A stretch of 64,000 nucleotides of DNA from an uncultured Aquimarina sp. (GTDB lineage Bacteria > Bacteroidota > Bacteroidia > Flavobacteriales > Flavobacteriaceae). Below the pieces are notes generated by a model, which saw only the letters and a list, made by a program, of their open reading frames with translations, was not told where the DNA came from and made no database searches. Shown here piece after piece: positions 1 to 9,023 of the stretch. Within the stretch, counting starts at the first letter, position 1; each line of letters opens with the position of its first letter. The translations under genes were made by a program, and so were the position numbers. Location of the stretch: contig CANMLS010000015.1 in NCBI GenBank assembly GCA_947498785.1, positions 47,193 to 111,192 on the forward strand. The letters are read 5' to 3'.

Positions 1-599
1 GTATTGCTGAAGCAGATATTATCATACTTCCTGGAAGTAAAAATACGATTCAGGATCTTTTATTTCTTAGAGAAAAAGGAATTGCAGAAGTGATTTTAAA
101 AGCTCATGAATTACAAAAAATGATTATAGGTATTTGCGGAGGATATCAAATGTTAGGAAACCGTATAGATGATCCCCTTGGAGTAGAAAGTGATGTAAAG
201 ACGCTTCCAGGGCTTGGGATTATACCCATTATAACCGAATTGACTGCAGAAAAAACGACTACACAATGTAGTTTCAAGTTCAAAGAATATCCAGAAATAT
301 GTACAGGATATGAGATTCATATGGGAGAAACTACTTTTGAACATACAGCACCTTTAAATCAAATAGGAGAACAGACTGAAGGATATCGACAGAAAAATTG
401 TTGGGGTACTTATATTCATGGTATTTTGGATAATGCTGTTGTGATAGAAGATATATTGAGAAATTTCTCTTCAGAAAAATCAGAAACAAATTTTGATTAC
501 AAAGCGTATAAAGAAGAGAATTATGATAAGCTCGCTAATTTATTAGAAAAGCACATAAACATAGAAGCTATAATCTTAGAAATGCAATTAATATCATGA
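1..599 (+). CDS. cobQ: Cobyric acid synthase CobQ, C-terminal part (cut by window start)
   Basis: The reading frame is open from base 3 with no start, so this is the 3' end of a longer gene. CobQ amidates cobyrinic acid a,c-diamide at four positions using glutamine and ATP. Visible are LPGSKNT near the left edge, the class I glutamine-amidotransferase nucleophile elbow GICGGYQMLG (Cys at the centre) and the late YIHGILDN motif carrying the catalytic His. The N-terminal dethiobiotin-synthetase-like ATPase domain lies outside the window. Its stop overlaps the next start (ATGA), indicating translational coupling in a cobalamin operon. Confidence 0.93.
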   Translation, partial: IAEADIIILPGSKNTIQDLLFLREKGIAEVILKAHELQKMIIGICGGYQMLGNRIDDPLGVESDVKTLPGLGIIPIITELTAEKTTTQCSFKFKEYPEICTGYEIHMGETTFEHTAPLNQIGEQTEGYRQKNCWGTYIHGILDNAVVIEDILRNFSSEKSETNFDYKAYKEENYDKLANLLEKHINIEAIILEMQLIS

Positions 600-1615
600 T
601 CTACGGGCACGGGGATGATAGATATCGATATGCAATAGAATTTAAAGCTAATTTTAGCTCTAATGTTTGGTATGAAAGAACTTCTGAAGAGCTTTTGTCA
701 CATCTTAGTGAGTATCTCCCAGCTATAGCAAATTATCCAACTCCCAATGCTGATGAATTGGCAGAGAAAATAGCGTCACACCATCAATTGAAACCAGATA
801 GTATATTAATTACCAATGGAGCAACCGAGGCATTCTATATGATCGCCTCCATATTTTATGGCAAGAAAGCAGCCATAGGTATTCCTACATTTTCTGAATA
901 TGAAGATGCTTGCACAAAAAATAAAATGCACCTTCGGTATTATAAACGTTCAAATCTGCAGCACACAAATTTTGAAGACGATTTAGTGTTTGTTTGTAAT
1001 CCTAATAATCCAGATGGTTTCAGTACAACGACTTCAGAACTACAAGAGTTATTGATTAAATATCCTGATACAACATTTGTAATTGATGAAGCATATATTG
1101 ATTTTACTTTCCAGATTACTTCTTGTATTCTTTTATTAGAAGAATTTGATAATCTTATTATTGTAAAATCATTAACCAAATTGTTCTCTATACCGGGGCT
1201 AAGATTAGGGTATATTGTGTGTAATCCAGAAACAAAAAATAGACTTCAACAATCTAAAATGCCATGGAGTGTTAATGCAATGGCGATAGAAGCGGGTAAC
1301 TATATCTTTAATAATTACCATACAATTTGTCCAAATATGAAGATACTTCTAGCGTATAGTAAAACCTTACAAAAACAAATTGACTCACTAAATTATTTTA
1401 GCGTTACATCTTCAGAAACAAATTATTTTTTAGCGCAACTAAAAACACCAGACGCTGCAAAATTGAAAGATTATTTAGCATATACTCACCAACTATTAAT
1501 AAGAGATGCTTCAAATTTTAGAGGTTTGGATGAGCATTATATTCGGATTGCCAGTCAAGATCCTAAAAAAAATGAATTATTGGTTAATGCTTTGAAAGAA
1601 TGGAGTACACGTTAA
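596..1615 (+). CDS. cobD: Threonine-phosphate decarboxylase-like aminotransferase (CobD/CobC)
   Basis: A 339-residue fold-type I PLP enzyme of the histidinol-phosphate aminotransferase family. In cobalamin operons this family makes (R)-1-amino-2-propanol phosphate from L-threonine phosphate for the nucleotide loop. VIDEAYIDF (PLP-ring Asp region) and KSLTKLFSIPGLRLGY (Schiff-base Lys followed by the phosphate-binding Arg) are visible. It starts inside the cobQ stop and overlaps cbiB by 16 bp, so it sits in one tightly coupled operon. The family assignment is firm; the exact substrate is inferred from context, because HisC paralogues look alike. Confidence 0.88.
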   Translation: MIYGHGDDRYRYAIEFKANFSSNVWYERTSEELLSHLSEYLPAIANYPTPNADELAEKIASHHQLKPDSILITNGATEAFYMIASIFYGKKAAIGIPTFSEYEDACTKNKMHLRYYKRSNLQHTNFEDDLVFVCNPNNPDGFSTTTSELQELLIKYPDTTFVIDEAYIDFTFQITSCILLLEEFDNLIIVKSLTKLFSIPGLRLGYIVCNPETKNRLQQSKMPWSVNAMAIEAGNYIFNNYHTICPNMKILLAYSKTLQKQIDSLNYFSVTSSETNYFLAQLKTPDAAKLKDYLAYTHQLLIRDASNFRGLDEHYIRIASQDPKKNELLVNALKEWSTR

Positions 1616-2529
1616 TAATAGTTCCTTTAATCATTGGATATGTGCTTGATTTGATACTTGGAGACCCAAGATGGCTTCCGCACCCAATACGGTTATTTGG
1701 AAACAGTATTGCGATCGGAGAAAAAAAAATGAATACAGGTTCTTTTATTTTTATCAAAGGAATGTTACTTACATTACTATTAGTAAGTATTGTATTACTA
1801 TTTTTTTATGCAGCACAAAAATTGTTGCAACCTTTTCCAATAGGATATTATATTTTCACCCCCATATTTGTGTTTTTTGCTCTAGCAAATAAGAGCTTGA
1901 TCGATGAAGGAAAGGCAGTTTTTGAAGCTTTAAAAGAAGGGTTGAATTCTGGTCAAAAACGATTATCCTGGATTGTAGGACGAGAGACAGATCAACTGAA
2001 TGAACAGCAAATAAAAATAGCCGTTTTTGAGACTATGTCAGAAAACCTTAGCGATGGCGTTATTGCACCTCTATTTTATTATGCGTTATTTGGAGTTCCA
2101 GGGGCTATGGGCTATAAAATGATTAATACATTGGATTCTATGATTGGATATAAAAATGAACGGTATATCAATTTTGGAAAGTTTGCTGCCAAGTTGGATG
2201 ATGTTGTTAACTATCTGCCTGCTAGAATTACTGCAGTTTTAATGTTAATCGTGACTGCAAAACTTCATAAGATTCTTTTTGTGATCAAATATGGGAAACA
2301 ACATACAAGCCCAAATGCAGGATATCCCGAAGCAGCATTAGCGGCAATTTTGGATTGTAAATTCGGTGGGCCAAACTATTATCATAAAAAGCTGATAGAT
2401 AAGCCTTATATAGGAACAAATAATAGAATTATAGAAGATCATGAGATAAAAGTTGTGGCAAAGATTAACCAAAAAGTGACATTTGTTTTTGTAGTAATAA
2501 TCTGCAGCATATATTTTTTCCTATCATGA
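1600..2529 (+). CDS. cbiB: Adenosylcobinamide-phosphate synthase CbiB
   Basis: A 309-residue integral membrane protein that attaches aminopropanol phosphate to adenosylcobyric acid. The family hallmark GDPRWLPHPIRLFG lies near the N terminus, and the central LSDGVIAPLFYYALFG plus GAMGYKMINTLDSMIGY segments are typical of CbiB/CobD. Hydrophobic segments occur at about residues 45-65, 80-100 and at the C terminus. It overlaps cobD upstream (16 bp) and the P-loop gene downstream (ATGA). Functionally it follows the aminotransferase encoded just before it. Confidence 0.95.
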   Translation: MEYTLIIVPLIIGYVLDLILGDPRWLPHPIRLFGNSIAIGEKKMNTGSFIFIKGMLLTLLLVSIVLLFFYAAQKLLQPFPIGYYIFTPIFVFFALANKSLIDEGKAVFEALKEGLNSGQKRLSWIVGRETDQLNEQQIKIAVFETMSENLSDGVIAPLFYYALFGVPGAMGYKMINTLDSMIGYKNERYINFGKFAAKLDDVVNYLPARITAVLMLIVTAKLHKILFVIKYGKQHTSPNAGYPEAALAAILDCKFGGPNYYHKKLIDKPYIGTNNRIIEDHEIKVVAKINQKVTFVFVVIICSIYFFLS

Positions 2530-3050
2530 ACAAAAGATATATCATAACGGGAGCTCCTGGTACAGGAAAAACAAGTTTAATTACTAAGTTACAAAAAAAT
2601 GGATATCCATGCTATGAAGAAATATCCAGAAAAATAATTAAAGAGCAGCAGCAAATAGGAAAAAATAAAACTCCATGGGGAGACCTTTCTGGTTTTGTAG
2701 ACCTAGTATATCAGCAGACGATAAGAGAATTGCAAAATCCTATAGATCAATACACTTTTGTAGACCGAGGATTACCTGATACCATTGCTTATTTAAAATC
2801 AAAACCTTGTGCCATTCCACAATATTTGTTGAATTTTCCTTTTAAAACTTATTATGCTAGCACCGTATTTCTTGCACCACCCTGGGAGGAAATCTATATC
2901 AATGATCCTCAACGCCCTCAATCTAACAAAGAATCAATACAAATTCATAAGCATCTTATAGAAACGTATGAAGAATTAAATTTTAAGGTAGAGATTTTAC
3001 CAAAAACAACTTTAATAAAACGTGTTGATTTTATTCAATCTATTATTTAG
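2526..3050 (+). CDS. Small P-loop ATPase (AAA_28/NadR-like) in cobalamin operon
   Basis: A 174-residue nucleotide-binding protein. The Walker A motif GAPGTGKTS is at residues 9-17; a likely Walker B or catalytic segment, FVDRGLPDTIAY, is near residues 79-90. The layout fits the small AAA_28/NadR-kinase-like family rather than CobU, whose P-loop and guanylyltransferase His motif are absent. The start overlaps the cbiB stop (ATGA) and it is the last gene before the riboswitch. A role in the nucleotide loop or in cobinamide salvage is possible from context only; its substrate cannot be read from the sequence. Confidence 0.8.
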   Translation: MNKRYIITGAPGTGKTSLITKLQKNGYPCYEEISRKIIKEQQQIGKNKTPWGDLSGFVDLVYQQTIRELQNPIDQYTFVDRGLPDTIAYLKSKPCAIPQYLLNFPFKTYYASTVFLAPPWEEIYINDPQRPQSNKESIQIHKHLIETYEELNFKVEILPKTTLIKRVDFIQSII

Positions 3051-3058
3051 TATCTTCG
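3025..3058 (+). promoter_or_regulatory. Bacteroidota-type promoter for the riboswitch transcript
   Basis: TTG at 3025-3027 and TATCTTCG at 3051-3058 are separated by 23 bp. This approximates the Bacteroidota housekeeping consensus (TTG, then TAnnTTTG). The expected transcription start, about 3064-3066, falls right at the 5' end of the riboswitch P1 helix, which supports the call. It lies across the 3' end of the P-loop gene. Confidence 0.5.
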
Positions 3059-3065
3059 CCCTTGA

Positions 3066-3232
3066 TTTTATGGTTCTTATAGAAATAAAAGATGAAAAGG
3101 GAATTTGGTGAAAATCCAAAACTGTTCCCGCAACTGTAATACATACTTAAAAATTACGATCGGTATACCACTGTAGTAATCCTATGGGAAGGTGATTGTA
3201 ATTATGTAAAGTCAGGAGACCTGCCATAATAT
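3066..3232 (+). promoter_or_regulatory. Cobalamin (adenosylcobalamin) riboswitch
   Basis: The conserved B12 box GTCAGGAGACCTGCC is at 3211-3225. P1 is formed by TTATGGT (3068-3074) with GCCATAA (3223-3229). The upstream core GGTGAAAATCC and CCGCAACTG, typical of the class, is at about 3107-3140. It sits between the promoter and the TonB receptor gene, with a terminator hairpin following, so cobalamin should reduce expression of uptake and early pathway genes. Confidence 0.95.
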
Positions 3233-3273
3233 CATTTTAATAATAACTCTCGGGTAAAGAGTTAGATATAACT

Positions 3274-3310
3274 AAGAATCATTCTTTACAATTATAGAAG
3301 GATTCTTTTT
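3274..3310 (+). terminator. Intrinsic terminator, riboswitch expression platform
   Basis: AAGAATC (3274-3280) pairs with GATTCTT (3301-3307). After one mismatch, TTCT (3282-3285) pairs with AGAA (3296-3299). A T run follows to 3310. Its position between the aptamer and the receptor start suggests control by premature termination; the AACTCT/AGAGTT pair at about 3245-3263 may take part in the switch. Confidence 0.7.
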
Positions 3311-3346
3311 ATCTCTATAACTTTTCCCACTTAACTTAACTTTTTA

Positions 3347-5608
3347 ATGAAAAAAATTATGTTTAGTGGCGTATTGGTATTTATGGGGCTTTCCAGCTTT
3401 TCACAATCCAACACCATTTTAAAAGGAATTATAAAAGATGCCAATACTGGTTCTAATATTCCAGATGTTTCTATTCAAATCGCAGAATACAATAATACAG
3501 TCAATAGCGATTTGGATGGACGATATCAAATAACATTACCAACAGGCCAACACAATATTCTATTTTCTGCCATTGGATATAGCACGATTACAAAAAAAAT
3601 TAATTTAAAAGAAAAAGAGCAAATTTTAAATATTGGTCTTCCTTATTCTATTACAGAATTATCAGAAGTAGTTATTCAATCTGATAAAAAGAAAGAGATT
3701 GGAGTAAATCAAGTATCCAAAATATCATTAAAACTTAGGCCTGTAAACAGTGCTCAGGATTTATTAAAAACAGTTCCAGGTTTGTTTATTGCTCAACATG
3801 CAGGAGGCGGTAAAGCCGAACAAATCTTTTTACGAGGTTTTGATAATGATCACGGTACTGACTTTGCTGTATTTGTTGATGACATACCTGTTAATTTAAG
3901 TTCACATGCTCACGGACAAGGATATGCTGATTTACACTTCCTTATTCCTGAAACAGTAGAAGATGCAAACTATTATAAAGGTCCTCATGAGGCATCTATA
4001 GGAAATTTTGCGGTTTCTGGAGCAGCTTCATATACTACAAAAAGAAGACTTAATAAAAATTCGATCAAACTTGAATATGGGCAGTATGATGTTGTTCGAG
4101 CACTGGGAATGGTTACACTGTTGGACAAAAAGAATTTTTTATCCAAAAATTATGAAAATGCTTATATAGCCATAGAAGGCACATACAACAAAAGTTTTTT
4201 TGATAGTCCGCAAAACCTAAAACGATTAAATACTTTGTCTAAATATACTTTAGATATAAATGATCAAAATACTTTAACTACTTCTATATCTACCTTTCAC
4301 AGTAATTGGAACGCTTCTGGACAAATCCCTTTAAGAGCTATTCAATCAGGAAGTATTGATCGATTTGGTGCTATAGACGATACCGAAGGAGGAGATACTG
4401 AACGTCTCCATATAAACTTTCAATTAGAGTCTCTTTTATCAGATAAGGTATCCTTTAAAAATCAAGTTTATTACCTATCCAATATATATAACCTCTACTC
4501 TAATTTTACATTTTTCCAAAATGATCCAATTCTTGGAGATATGATACATCAGTTTGAAGATCGTGACATGTTCGGTTATAATGGGGAATTTTCTTGGGAT
4601 ACCAAAATCGGTAAGCTGGAGAGTAAAACAGATTTTGGATTAAGTGTGTTAAATAATAACAATAGAATTGGATTAAACAATAGTATTCGTAGGGAAACTT
4701 TAGAAACGGTCAACACATTCAAAATTAAAGAGACCAATTATAGTATATATATAAAAGAGCAATTAAAACTGACTAATAAATTTTCGATTCTAGCAGGGTT
4801 GAGAGGTGATTATTTTACCTTTGACTTAGAGGAAATAATCCCAGAACTGGCTAAAGGTAAAACAGATGCTTTTAGATTTAGCCCTAAAATAAGTCTTTTC
4901 TATGACCTCACCGAAAAAATGCAATTATATGCAAAGGCAAGTTCTGGTTTTCATTCAAATTACTCTCAGGCAGCGGTAAATCAAAAATCAATACATCCTT
5001 TGCCTAAAGCTGTAGGGTATGATCTTGGAACAGAATTTAAGATCGGAAATCGATTTATAGCGAATATTTCTGCTTGGTATCTTAAAAGTGATGCCGAATT
5101 CGTATTTGTTCCAGATGATGGCTTTGAGTTCGAAAACAAAGGACGATCAGAAAGAGTTGGAGGCGAAGCCTCCTTTCGTTATCAACCATTATCATTTTTT
5201 TGGATAGATACTGATCTAAATTATAGTTATGGTACTTTGCTAGATGAACCTGAAGATGCCAATAAAATACCTTCTGCTCCTAGGTTCACTTCAACAGGTG
5301 GTGCTACTTTAAAACTTAAAAACGGGATTAAAGGATCTCTTAGGTATAGGTTTCTTGGAGAGCGACCGCTGATAGAAGATGAATCTGTAATTGCAGATGA
5401 ATATTTTTTGATGGATGCAGTGATTAATTATACTCAACCCTCTTATGAGATTGGATTATCGGTAGAAAATATATTTGATCAGGAATGGATAGAAGCTGTG
5501 TTTTATGATTCTTCGCAACTTCAAAACGAACCCGCTCCAGTTGATGATTTTCATTTTACTCCAGGGAATCCTTTTTTAGCTAAATTAAGTCTAACATATT
5601 TCTTCTAA
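3347..5608 (+). CDS. btuB: TonB-dependent receptor, probable cobalamin/corrinoid transporter (BtuB-like)
   Basis: A 753-residue outer-membrane protein. A Sec signal peptide ends near SFSQ. A carboxypeptidase-regulatory-like beta-sandwich (about residues 24-100, ending FSAIGYSTI) is followed by a plug domain (SAQDLLKTVPGLFIAQHAGGG, then QIFLRGFDNDHGTDFAVFVDD) and a beta-barrel ending in an aromatic residue (LSLTYFF). Direct control by the cobalamin riboswitch makes corrinoid uptake the best assignment. A metal or cobalt complex cannot be excluded from the sequence alone. Confidence 0.9.
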   Translation: MKKIMFSGVLVFMGLSSFSQSNTILKGIIKDANTGSNIPDVSIQIAEYNNTVNSDLDGRYQITLPTGQHNILFSAIGYSTITKKINLKEKEQILNIGLPYSITELSEVVIQSDKKKEIGVNQVSKISLKLRPVNSAQDLLKTVPGLFIAQHAGGGKAEQIFLRGFDNDHGTDFAVFVDDIPVNLSSHAHGQGYADLHFLIPETVEDANYYKGPHEASIGNFAVSGAASYTTKRRLNKNSIKLEYGQYDVVRALGMVTLLDKKNFLSKNYENAYIAIEGTYNKSFFDSPQNLKRLNTLSKYTLDINDQNTLTTSISTFHSNWNASGQIPLRAIQSGSIDRFGAIDDTEGGDTERLHINFQLESLLSDKVSFKNQVYYLSNIYNLYSNFTFFQNDPILGDMIHQFEDRDMFGYNGEFSWDTKIGKLESKTDFGLSVLNNNNRIGLNNSIRRETLETVNTFKIKETNYSIYIKEQLKLTNKFSILAGLRGDYFTFDLEEIIPELAKGKTDAFRFSPKISLFYDLTEKMQLYAKASSGFHSNYSQAAVNQKSIHPLPKAVGYDLGTEFKIGNRFIANISAWYLKSDAEFVFVPDDGFEFENKGRSERVGGEASFRYQPLSFFWIDTDLNYSYGTLLDEPEDANKIPSAPRFTSTGGATLKLKNGIKGSLRYRFLGERPLIEDESVIADEYFLMDAVINYTQPSYEIGLSVENIFDQEWIEAVFYDSSQLQNEPAPVDDFHFTPGNPFLAKLSLTYFF

Positions 5609-5610
5609 TT

Positions 5611-6435
5611 ATGGGAAAAAACATACCAAAAGTAACAACAACATTTCAATTTTGTGATGGAGGTTCTTGCCAAAAAGCAAAAAGCGAAATAGCAGTACGA
5701 GAAGCAAGAGCATATCTTCGTAATGAAGGATTATGGGACAATACACATACCATAAAAACCAGGTGTAATGGTAGATGCGAAGACGCACCTACCTGGATTA
5801 TACAGCCTGGTAATTTTTGGTATAAAAATTTAACTCCAGAGAAAGCAGTAGCTATAATGAAATCTCACATAGAGGAGAATCAACCAGTAGAAGAATATCT
5901 ATTGTATAAGGAAGGGTGGTCTGTATTAGTAACAGAAAATGAAAAAACAATAGCTCCGCCAGTTTTTAAACATAAAACAGATGAGGTATATGGAGAGGTT
6001 TTGATAGCAAGAGCATTCGCATCAGATCAACATTTATATCCATTGTTTCAATATTTATTTCAAGACCCTAAACCAATAACAGTACAAGTTGAAGAAAATT
6101 CTGCGATGACTATTGATCAACCTCATCAAGTAGATTATAGTGATAAATACGAAGTAAAAATAATAGGAGAACAATTACAATTATCATTGGCTATTGCCAG
6201 TCTTCCTAAAGATATTTCTGCAACCATTGCAGATCGTAAAGTAAGTGTTGCAGAAGTGATCTGGCTGAAAAAAAGAACTATCTTTACCAAGGCATTAAGG
6301 TTTAAAAACAAAAAAGGAAAACACTTGCTTACCATTTGGATAAAAGAAGAAGATAATAGAATCTGGGAGCATATTCTAAAAATATATTTGTCGATGTCAC
6401 TCAATCAGATTAGAATTGAAGAAGATGTGTATTAA
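5611..6435 (+). CDS. Thioredoxin-like 2Fe-2S ferredoxin domain protein with uncharacterised C-terminal half
   Basis: A 274-residue protein. Residues about 10-90 form a thioredoxin-like [2Fe-2S] domain with four cysteines in the pattern FCDGGSCQKA and RCNGRCEDAP. The C-terminal 150 residues (from about KEGWSVLVTENE) match nothing I recognise; they contain alternating charged and hydrophobic segments and no predicted membrane span. It is 2 bp downstream of the receptor and overlaps the next gene. An electron-transfer role in corrin synthesis is inferred only from its neighbours. Confidence 0.8.
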   Translation: MGKNIPKVTTTFQFCDGGSCQKAKSEIAVREARAYLRNEGLWDNTHTIKTRCNGRCEDAPTWIIQPGNFWYKNLTPEKAVAIMKSHIEENQPVEEYLLYKEGWSVLVTENEKTIAPPVFKHKTDEVYGEVLIARAFASDQHLYPLFQYLFQDPKPITVQVEENSAMTIDQPHQVDYSDKYEVKIIGEQLQLSLAIASLPKDISATIADRKVSVAEVIWLKKRTIFTKALRFKNKKGKHLLTIWIKEEDNRIWEHILKIYLSMSLNQIRIEEDVY

Positions 6436-7237
6436 AAATATAAGCATATTAGGTTGTGGATGGTTAGGATTACCTCTTGCTATTGATCTGATTTCAAAAG
6501 GAAATATTATAAAAGGCTCTACGACGACGACTAGTAAAATTGCAGAACTTCAAAAACTAGGCATCACACCATTTTTATTGAAGTTAGGTGAAGCTTCTGA
6601 AAAAACATATAAAGATTTTCTTATAGATAGTGAAGTCGTTATTATCAATTTTCCGCCCAAACGTATCCCTAATATTATAGAAATATACCAACAACAGATA
6701 CAAAGTATACTTCCATACATTTCGCCAACCCAAAAAGTTATTTTTATTAGTTCCACTTCTGTATATCAAAATACAAATGATGAGGTCACAGAAACTATAA
6801 AAATTCGACCTGAAAAAGAATCTGGGAAAGCAGTTGCTGTTGTAGAACAATTATTACAAAGACAATTAGAAGAACGGTTAACAATTATTCGATTATGTGG
6901 CCTTATCGGATATGATCGTTTGCCAGGTCGATTTCTTGCTAATAAGAAAGAGGTTCAAAATGGAGATGCCCCTATCAATGTTATTCATAGAGATGATTGT
7001 ATTGGACTTATCAATGCTGTTATAGAAAAGGATGCTTGGGGAGAAATTATTAATGGTTGTGCAGACCATCATCCTTTGCGCAAAGACTTTTATACCTTGG
7101 CAGCAAACAAAATTAAACTCATCCCCCCAACTTTTATTAAACAAGAAAGTATAGTTTATAAAATTATCTCGAATACGAAGAGTAAAAAACTATTAGAATA
7201 TAATTACAAACATCCCGACCCTTTAAAATTAATTTAA
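6425..7237 (+). CDS. Rossmann-fold NAD(P)-binding protein, SDR/epimerase-like
   Basis: About 270 residues. The N-terminal ISILGCGWLGLPLAIDL is a GxGxxG dinucleotide-binding loop, followed by FISSTSVY (active-site Ser/Thr region) and later GLIGYDRLPGRFLAN, as in NAD-dependent epimerase-like SDR proteins. I chose ATG 6425 because the longer frame begins with a TTG at 6416 inside the previous gene and the Rossmann strand starts right after the ATG. It lies between the 2Fe-2S protein and cobA under riboswitch control. A precorrin-2 dehydrogenase-like task is conceivable, but there is no direct evidence. Confidence 0.75.
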   Translation: MCIKNISILGCGWLGLPLAIDLISKGNIIKGSTTTTSKIAELQKLGITPFLLKLGEASEKTYKDFLIDSEVVIINFPPKRIPNIIEIYQQQIQSILPYISPTQKVIFISSTSVYQNTNDEVTETIKIRPEKESGKAVAVVEQLLQRQLEERLTIIRLCGLIGYDRLPGRFLANKKEVQNGDAPINVIHRDDCIGLINAVIEKDAWGEIINGCADHHPLRKDFYTLAANKIKLIPPTFIKQESIVYKIISNTKSKKLLEYNYKHPDPLKLI

Positions 7238-7238
7238 A

Positions 7239-7961
7239 ATGCATCTTGTATCTATTGTTGGCGCCGGTCCTGGAGATCCGGATTTATTAACCGTAAAAGC
7301 ATATCGACTTATAGAAGAAGCTAATGTTATTCTTCATGATAATTTAGTTTCTAACAGTATCATGGATATAAGTACAGCCTCAGAAAAAATATATGTAGGG
7401 CGTAAATTTGGAGATACTTCTGATCAAATAGAGCGTCAACAAAAAATAAATGAGTTATTAGAAGCAAATTATCTTTTAGGTAAAAAAGTAGTACGTCTTA
7501 AATCAGGAGATCCTTATGTTTATGGCAGAGCAGCAGAGGAAGCGAGGTATCTAACGGAAAAAAAGATTCCTTTTCAGGTAATTCCTGGGGTTTCTGCAGC
7601 ATTAGCCGCTGCTAGCGTTTTTAATATCCCAATTACCGAAAGAAATAAATCTAATGCCATGCTTATTTGCACAGCACATACTGCAGATTATTCTTTTGAG
7701 CAACTTACAGGAATCGCGCATATGCTCAAAGCCGGAAATACAATTTCGATATATATGGGGCTAAAAAGTTTACATAGAGTAATTCCTAAATTGCTAGAAG
7801 TATGTAAAGAAGATACAATTCCTGTAAATGTAGCATCTAATGTATCACGCCCTAATCAAGAAATAATCACAGGAACTTTAGGCAGTATAGAAGAACAAAT
7901 TAAAAACAGCACATTACAAATGCCGGCTGTTCTAATTATAGGAGCAAATCCAATTTTATAA
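7239..7961 (+). CDS. cobA: Uroporphyrinogen-III C-methyltransferase (SUMT)
   Basis: A 240-residue tetrapyrrole methyltransferase converting uroporphyrinogen III to precorrin-2 with two SAM. The N-terminal SIVGAGPGDPDLLTVKA is the SAM-binding loop; VVRLKSGDPYVYGRAAEEA and IPGVSAALAAAS are SUMT signatures. The length fits a stand-alone SUMT without the CysG dehydrogenase part. It starts 1 bp after the SDR gene and commits carbon to the pathway whose later steps are encoded on the opposite strand. Confidence 0.95.
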   Translation: MHLVSIVGAGPGDPDLLTVKAYRLIEEANVILHDNLVSNSIMDISTASEKIYVGRKFGDTSDQIERQQKINELLEANYLLGKKVVRLKSGDPYVYGRAAEEARYLTEKKIPFQVIPGVSAALAAASVFNIPITERNKSNAMLICTAHTADYSFEQLTGIAHMLKAGNTISIYMGLKSLHRVIPKLLEVCKEDTIPVNVASNVSRPNQEIITGTLGSIEEQIKNSTLQMPAVLIIGANPIL

Positions 7962-7967
7962 GTAAGT

Positions 7968-8001
7968 TTGTTATTCCTGAGTAGGTTGTAATCTATTTTT
8001 G
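7968..8001 (+). promoter_or_regulatory. Promoter for cbiX
   Basis: TTG (7968-7970) and a perfect TATTTTTG (7994-8001), spaced 23 bp, match the Bacteroidota consensus. The predicted start near 8008 leaves a leader of about 25 nt before the cbiX ATG. It gives cbiX its own transcript apart from the riboswitch operon. Confidence 0.5.
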
Positions 8002-8032
8002 GTTTAATAGACAATTTATTTTAATCAAATGT

Positions 8033-8971
8033 ATGAAAGAGGGTATATTACTTTGTGGACATGGTAGTCGAAGAAAAGCAGCCATTACTTCCTTTAAAAA
8101 ATTAGTAACGATCCTACAAGAACGTTATCAAAATCATTACGAAGTTGATTACGGTTTTTTAGAATTCAATCATCCTACCTATGAGGCAGCTGTAGAGCGA
8201 ATGTACCTCAACGGAATTAGAAAAATATATGCGCTCCCCGTTATTTTATTTGCTGGATCTCATGCCAAAAATGATATTCCCTATGAACTCAATACTATAC
8301 AAGGATATCATGATGATTTAACCATTACAATGGGAAAACACATTGGGGTAAATTCATTTTTATTGGATCTTGCTGTGAAACGAATTCAGGAAACTGAAGC
8401 CACATTGACCCCAATGGATAGAAAAGAAACCTGTTTAGTTGTTGTTGGTAGAGGCACAACTGACCCCGATGCAAATAGTGATGTATGTAAACTAACCAGT
8501 ATGCTGTGGGAAGGAATGGGATTTGGGTTTGCTACTACGGCGTATAGTGGTACAGCATATCCAAAGGTTGATGAATCTCTGCAAATGATAGAAAAACTAG
8601 GTTTTAAACGTACAATTGTTATTCCTTTTTTCTTTTTTACTGGAGTTTTGCTAGAACGTATTTACGGCCATGTGACAGATATGAATGCAGCCTCAAATCA
8701 GGAATATGAGTATACTGCCCCTTTTGGTACAGATGAACTATTGATGAAAGCTTTTGACGAGCGTTTAGAAGAGGCCAAAACAGGAACTGCTTATATGAAC
8801 TGTCAACTCTGTAAATACCGAAAACAAGTAGTAGGCTTCGAACAAGATTATGGTAGAGAACAAGTAGGACATCATCTTAATGTAAAAGGAATTCTTTTTG
8901 AAGAAGATGAAAAGCCAGGTGAAACTAAAAACTCTTTGGGAAGTAAGATCAAGAAGATGTTAGGGATTTGA
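8033..8971 (+). CDS. cbiX: Sirohydrochlorin cobaltochelatase, CbiX-like, long form
   Basis: A 312-residue chelatase with two related halves. The first begins ILLCGHGSRRKAAI (metal-binding His10) and contains ILFAGSHAKNDIP; the second has VVVGRGTTDPDANS and VIPFFFFTGVLLERI. The C terminus carries MNCQLCKYRKQ, a CxxC segment like the cluster- or metal-binding tail of long CbiX proteins. It inserts cobalt into sirohydrochlorin, the early-insertion route, in agreement with cbiD and cbiG nearby. A ferrochelatase (SirB-like) role is the main alternative. Confidence 0.85.
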   Translation: MKEGILLCGHGSRRKAAITSFKKLVTILQERYQNHYEVDYGFLEFNHPTYEAAVERMYLNGIRKIYALPVILFAGSHAKNDIPYELNTIQGYHDDLTITMGKHIGVNSFLLDLAVKRIQETEATLTPMDRKETCLVVVGRGTTDPDANSDVCKLTSMLWEGMGFGFATTAYSGTAYPKVDESLQMIEKLGFKRTIVIPFFFFTGVLLERIYGHVTDMNAASNQEYEYTAPFGTDELLMKAFDERLEEAKTGTAYMNCQLCKYRKQVVGFEQDYGREQVGHHLNVKGILFEEDEKPGETKNSLGSKIKKMLGI

Positions 8972-9023
8972 GTTATAAAAGTAGGTGTATAATTAGAGTA
9001 TAAAGCAATTAAACTTCAAACTT

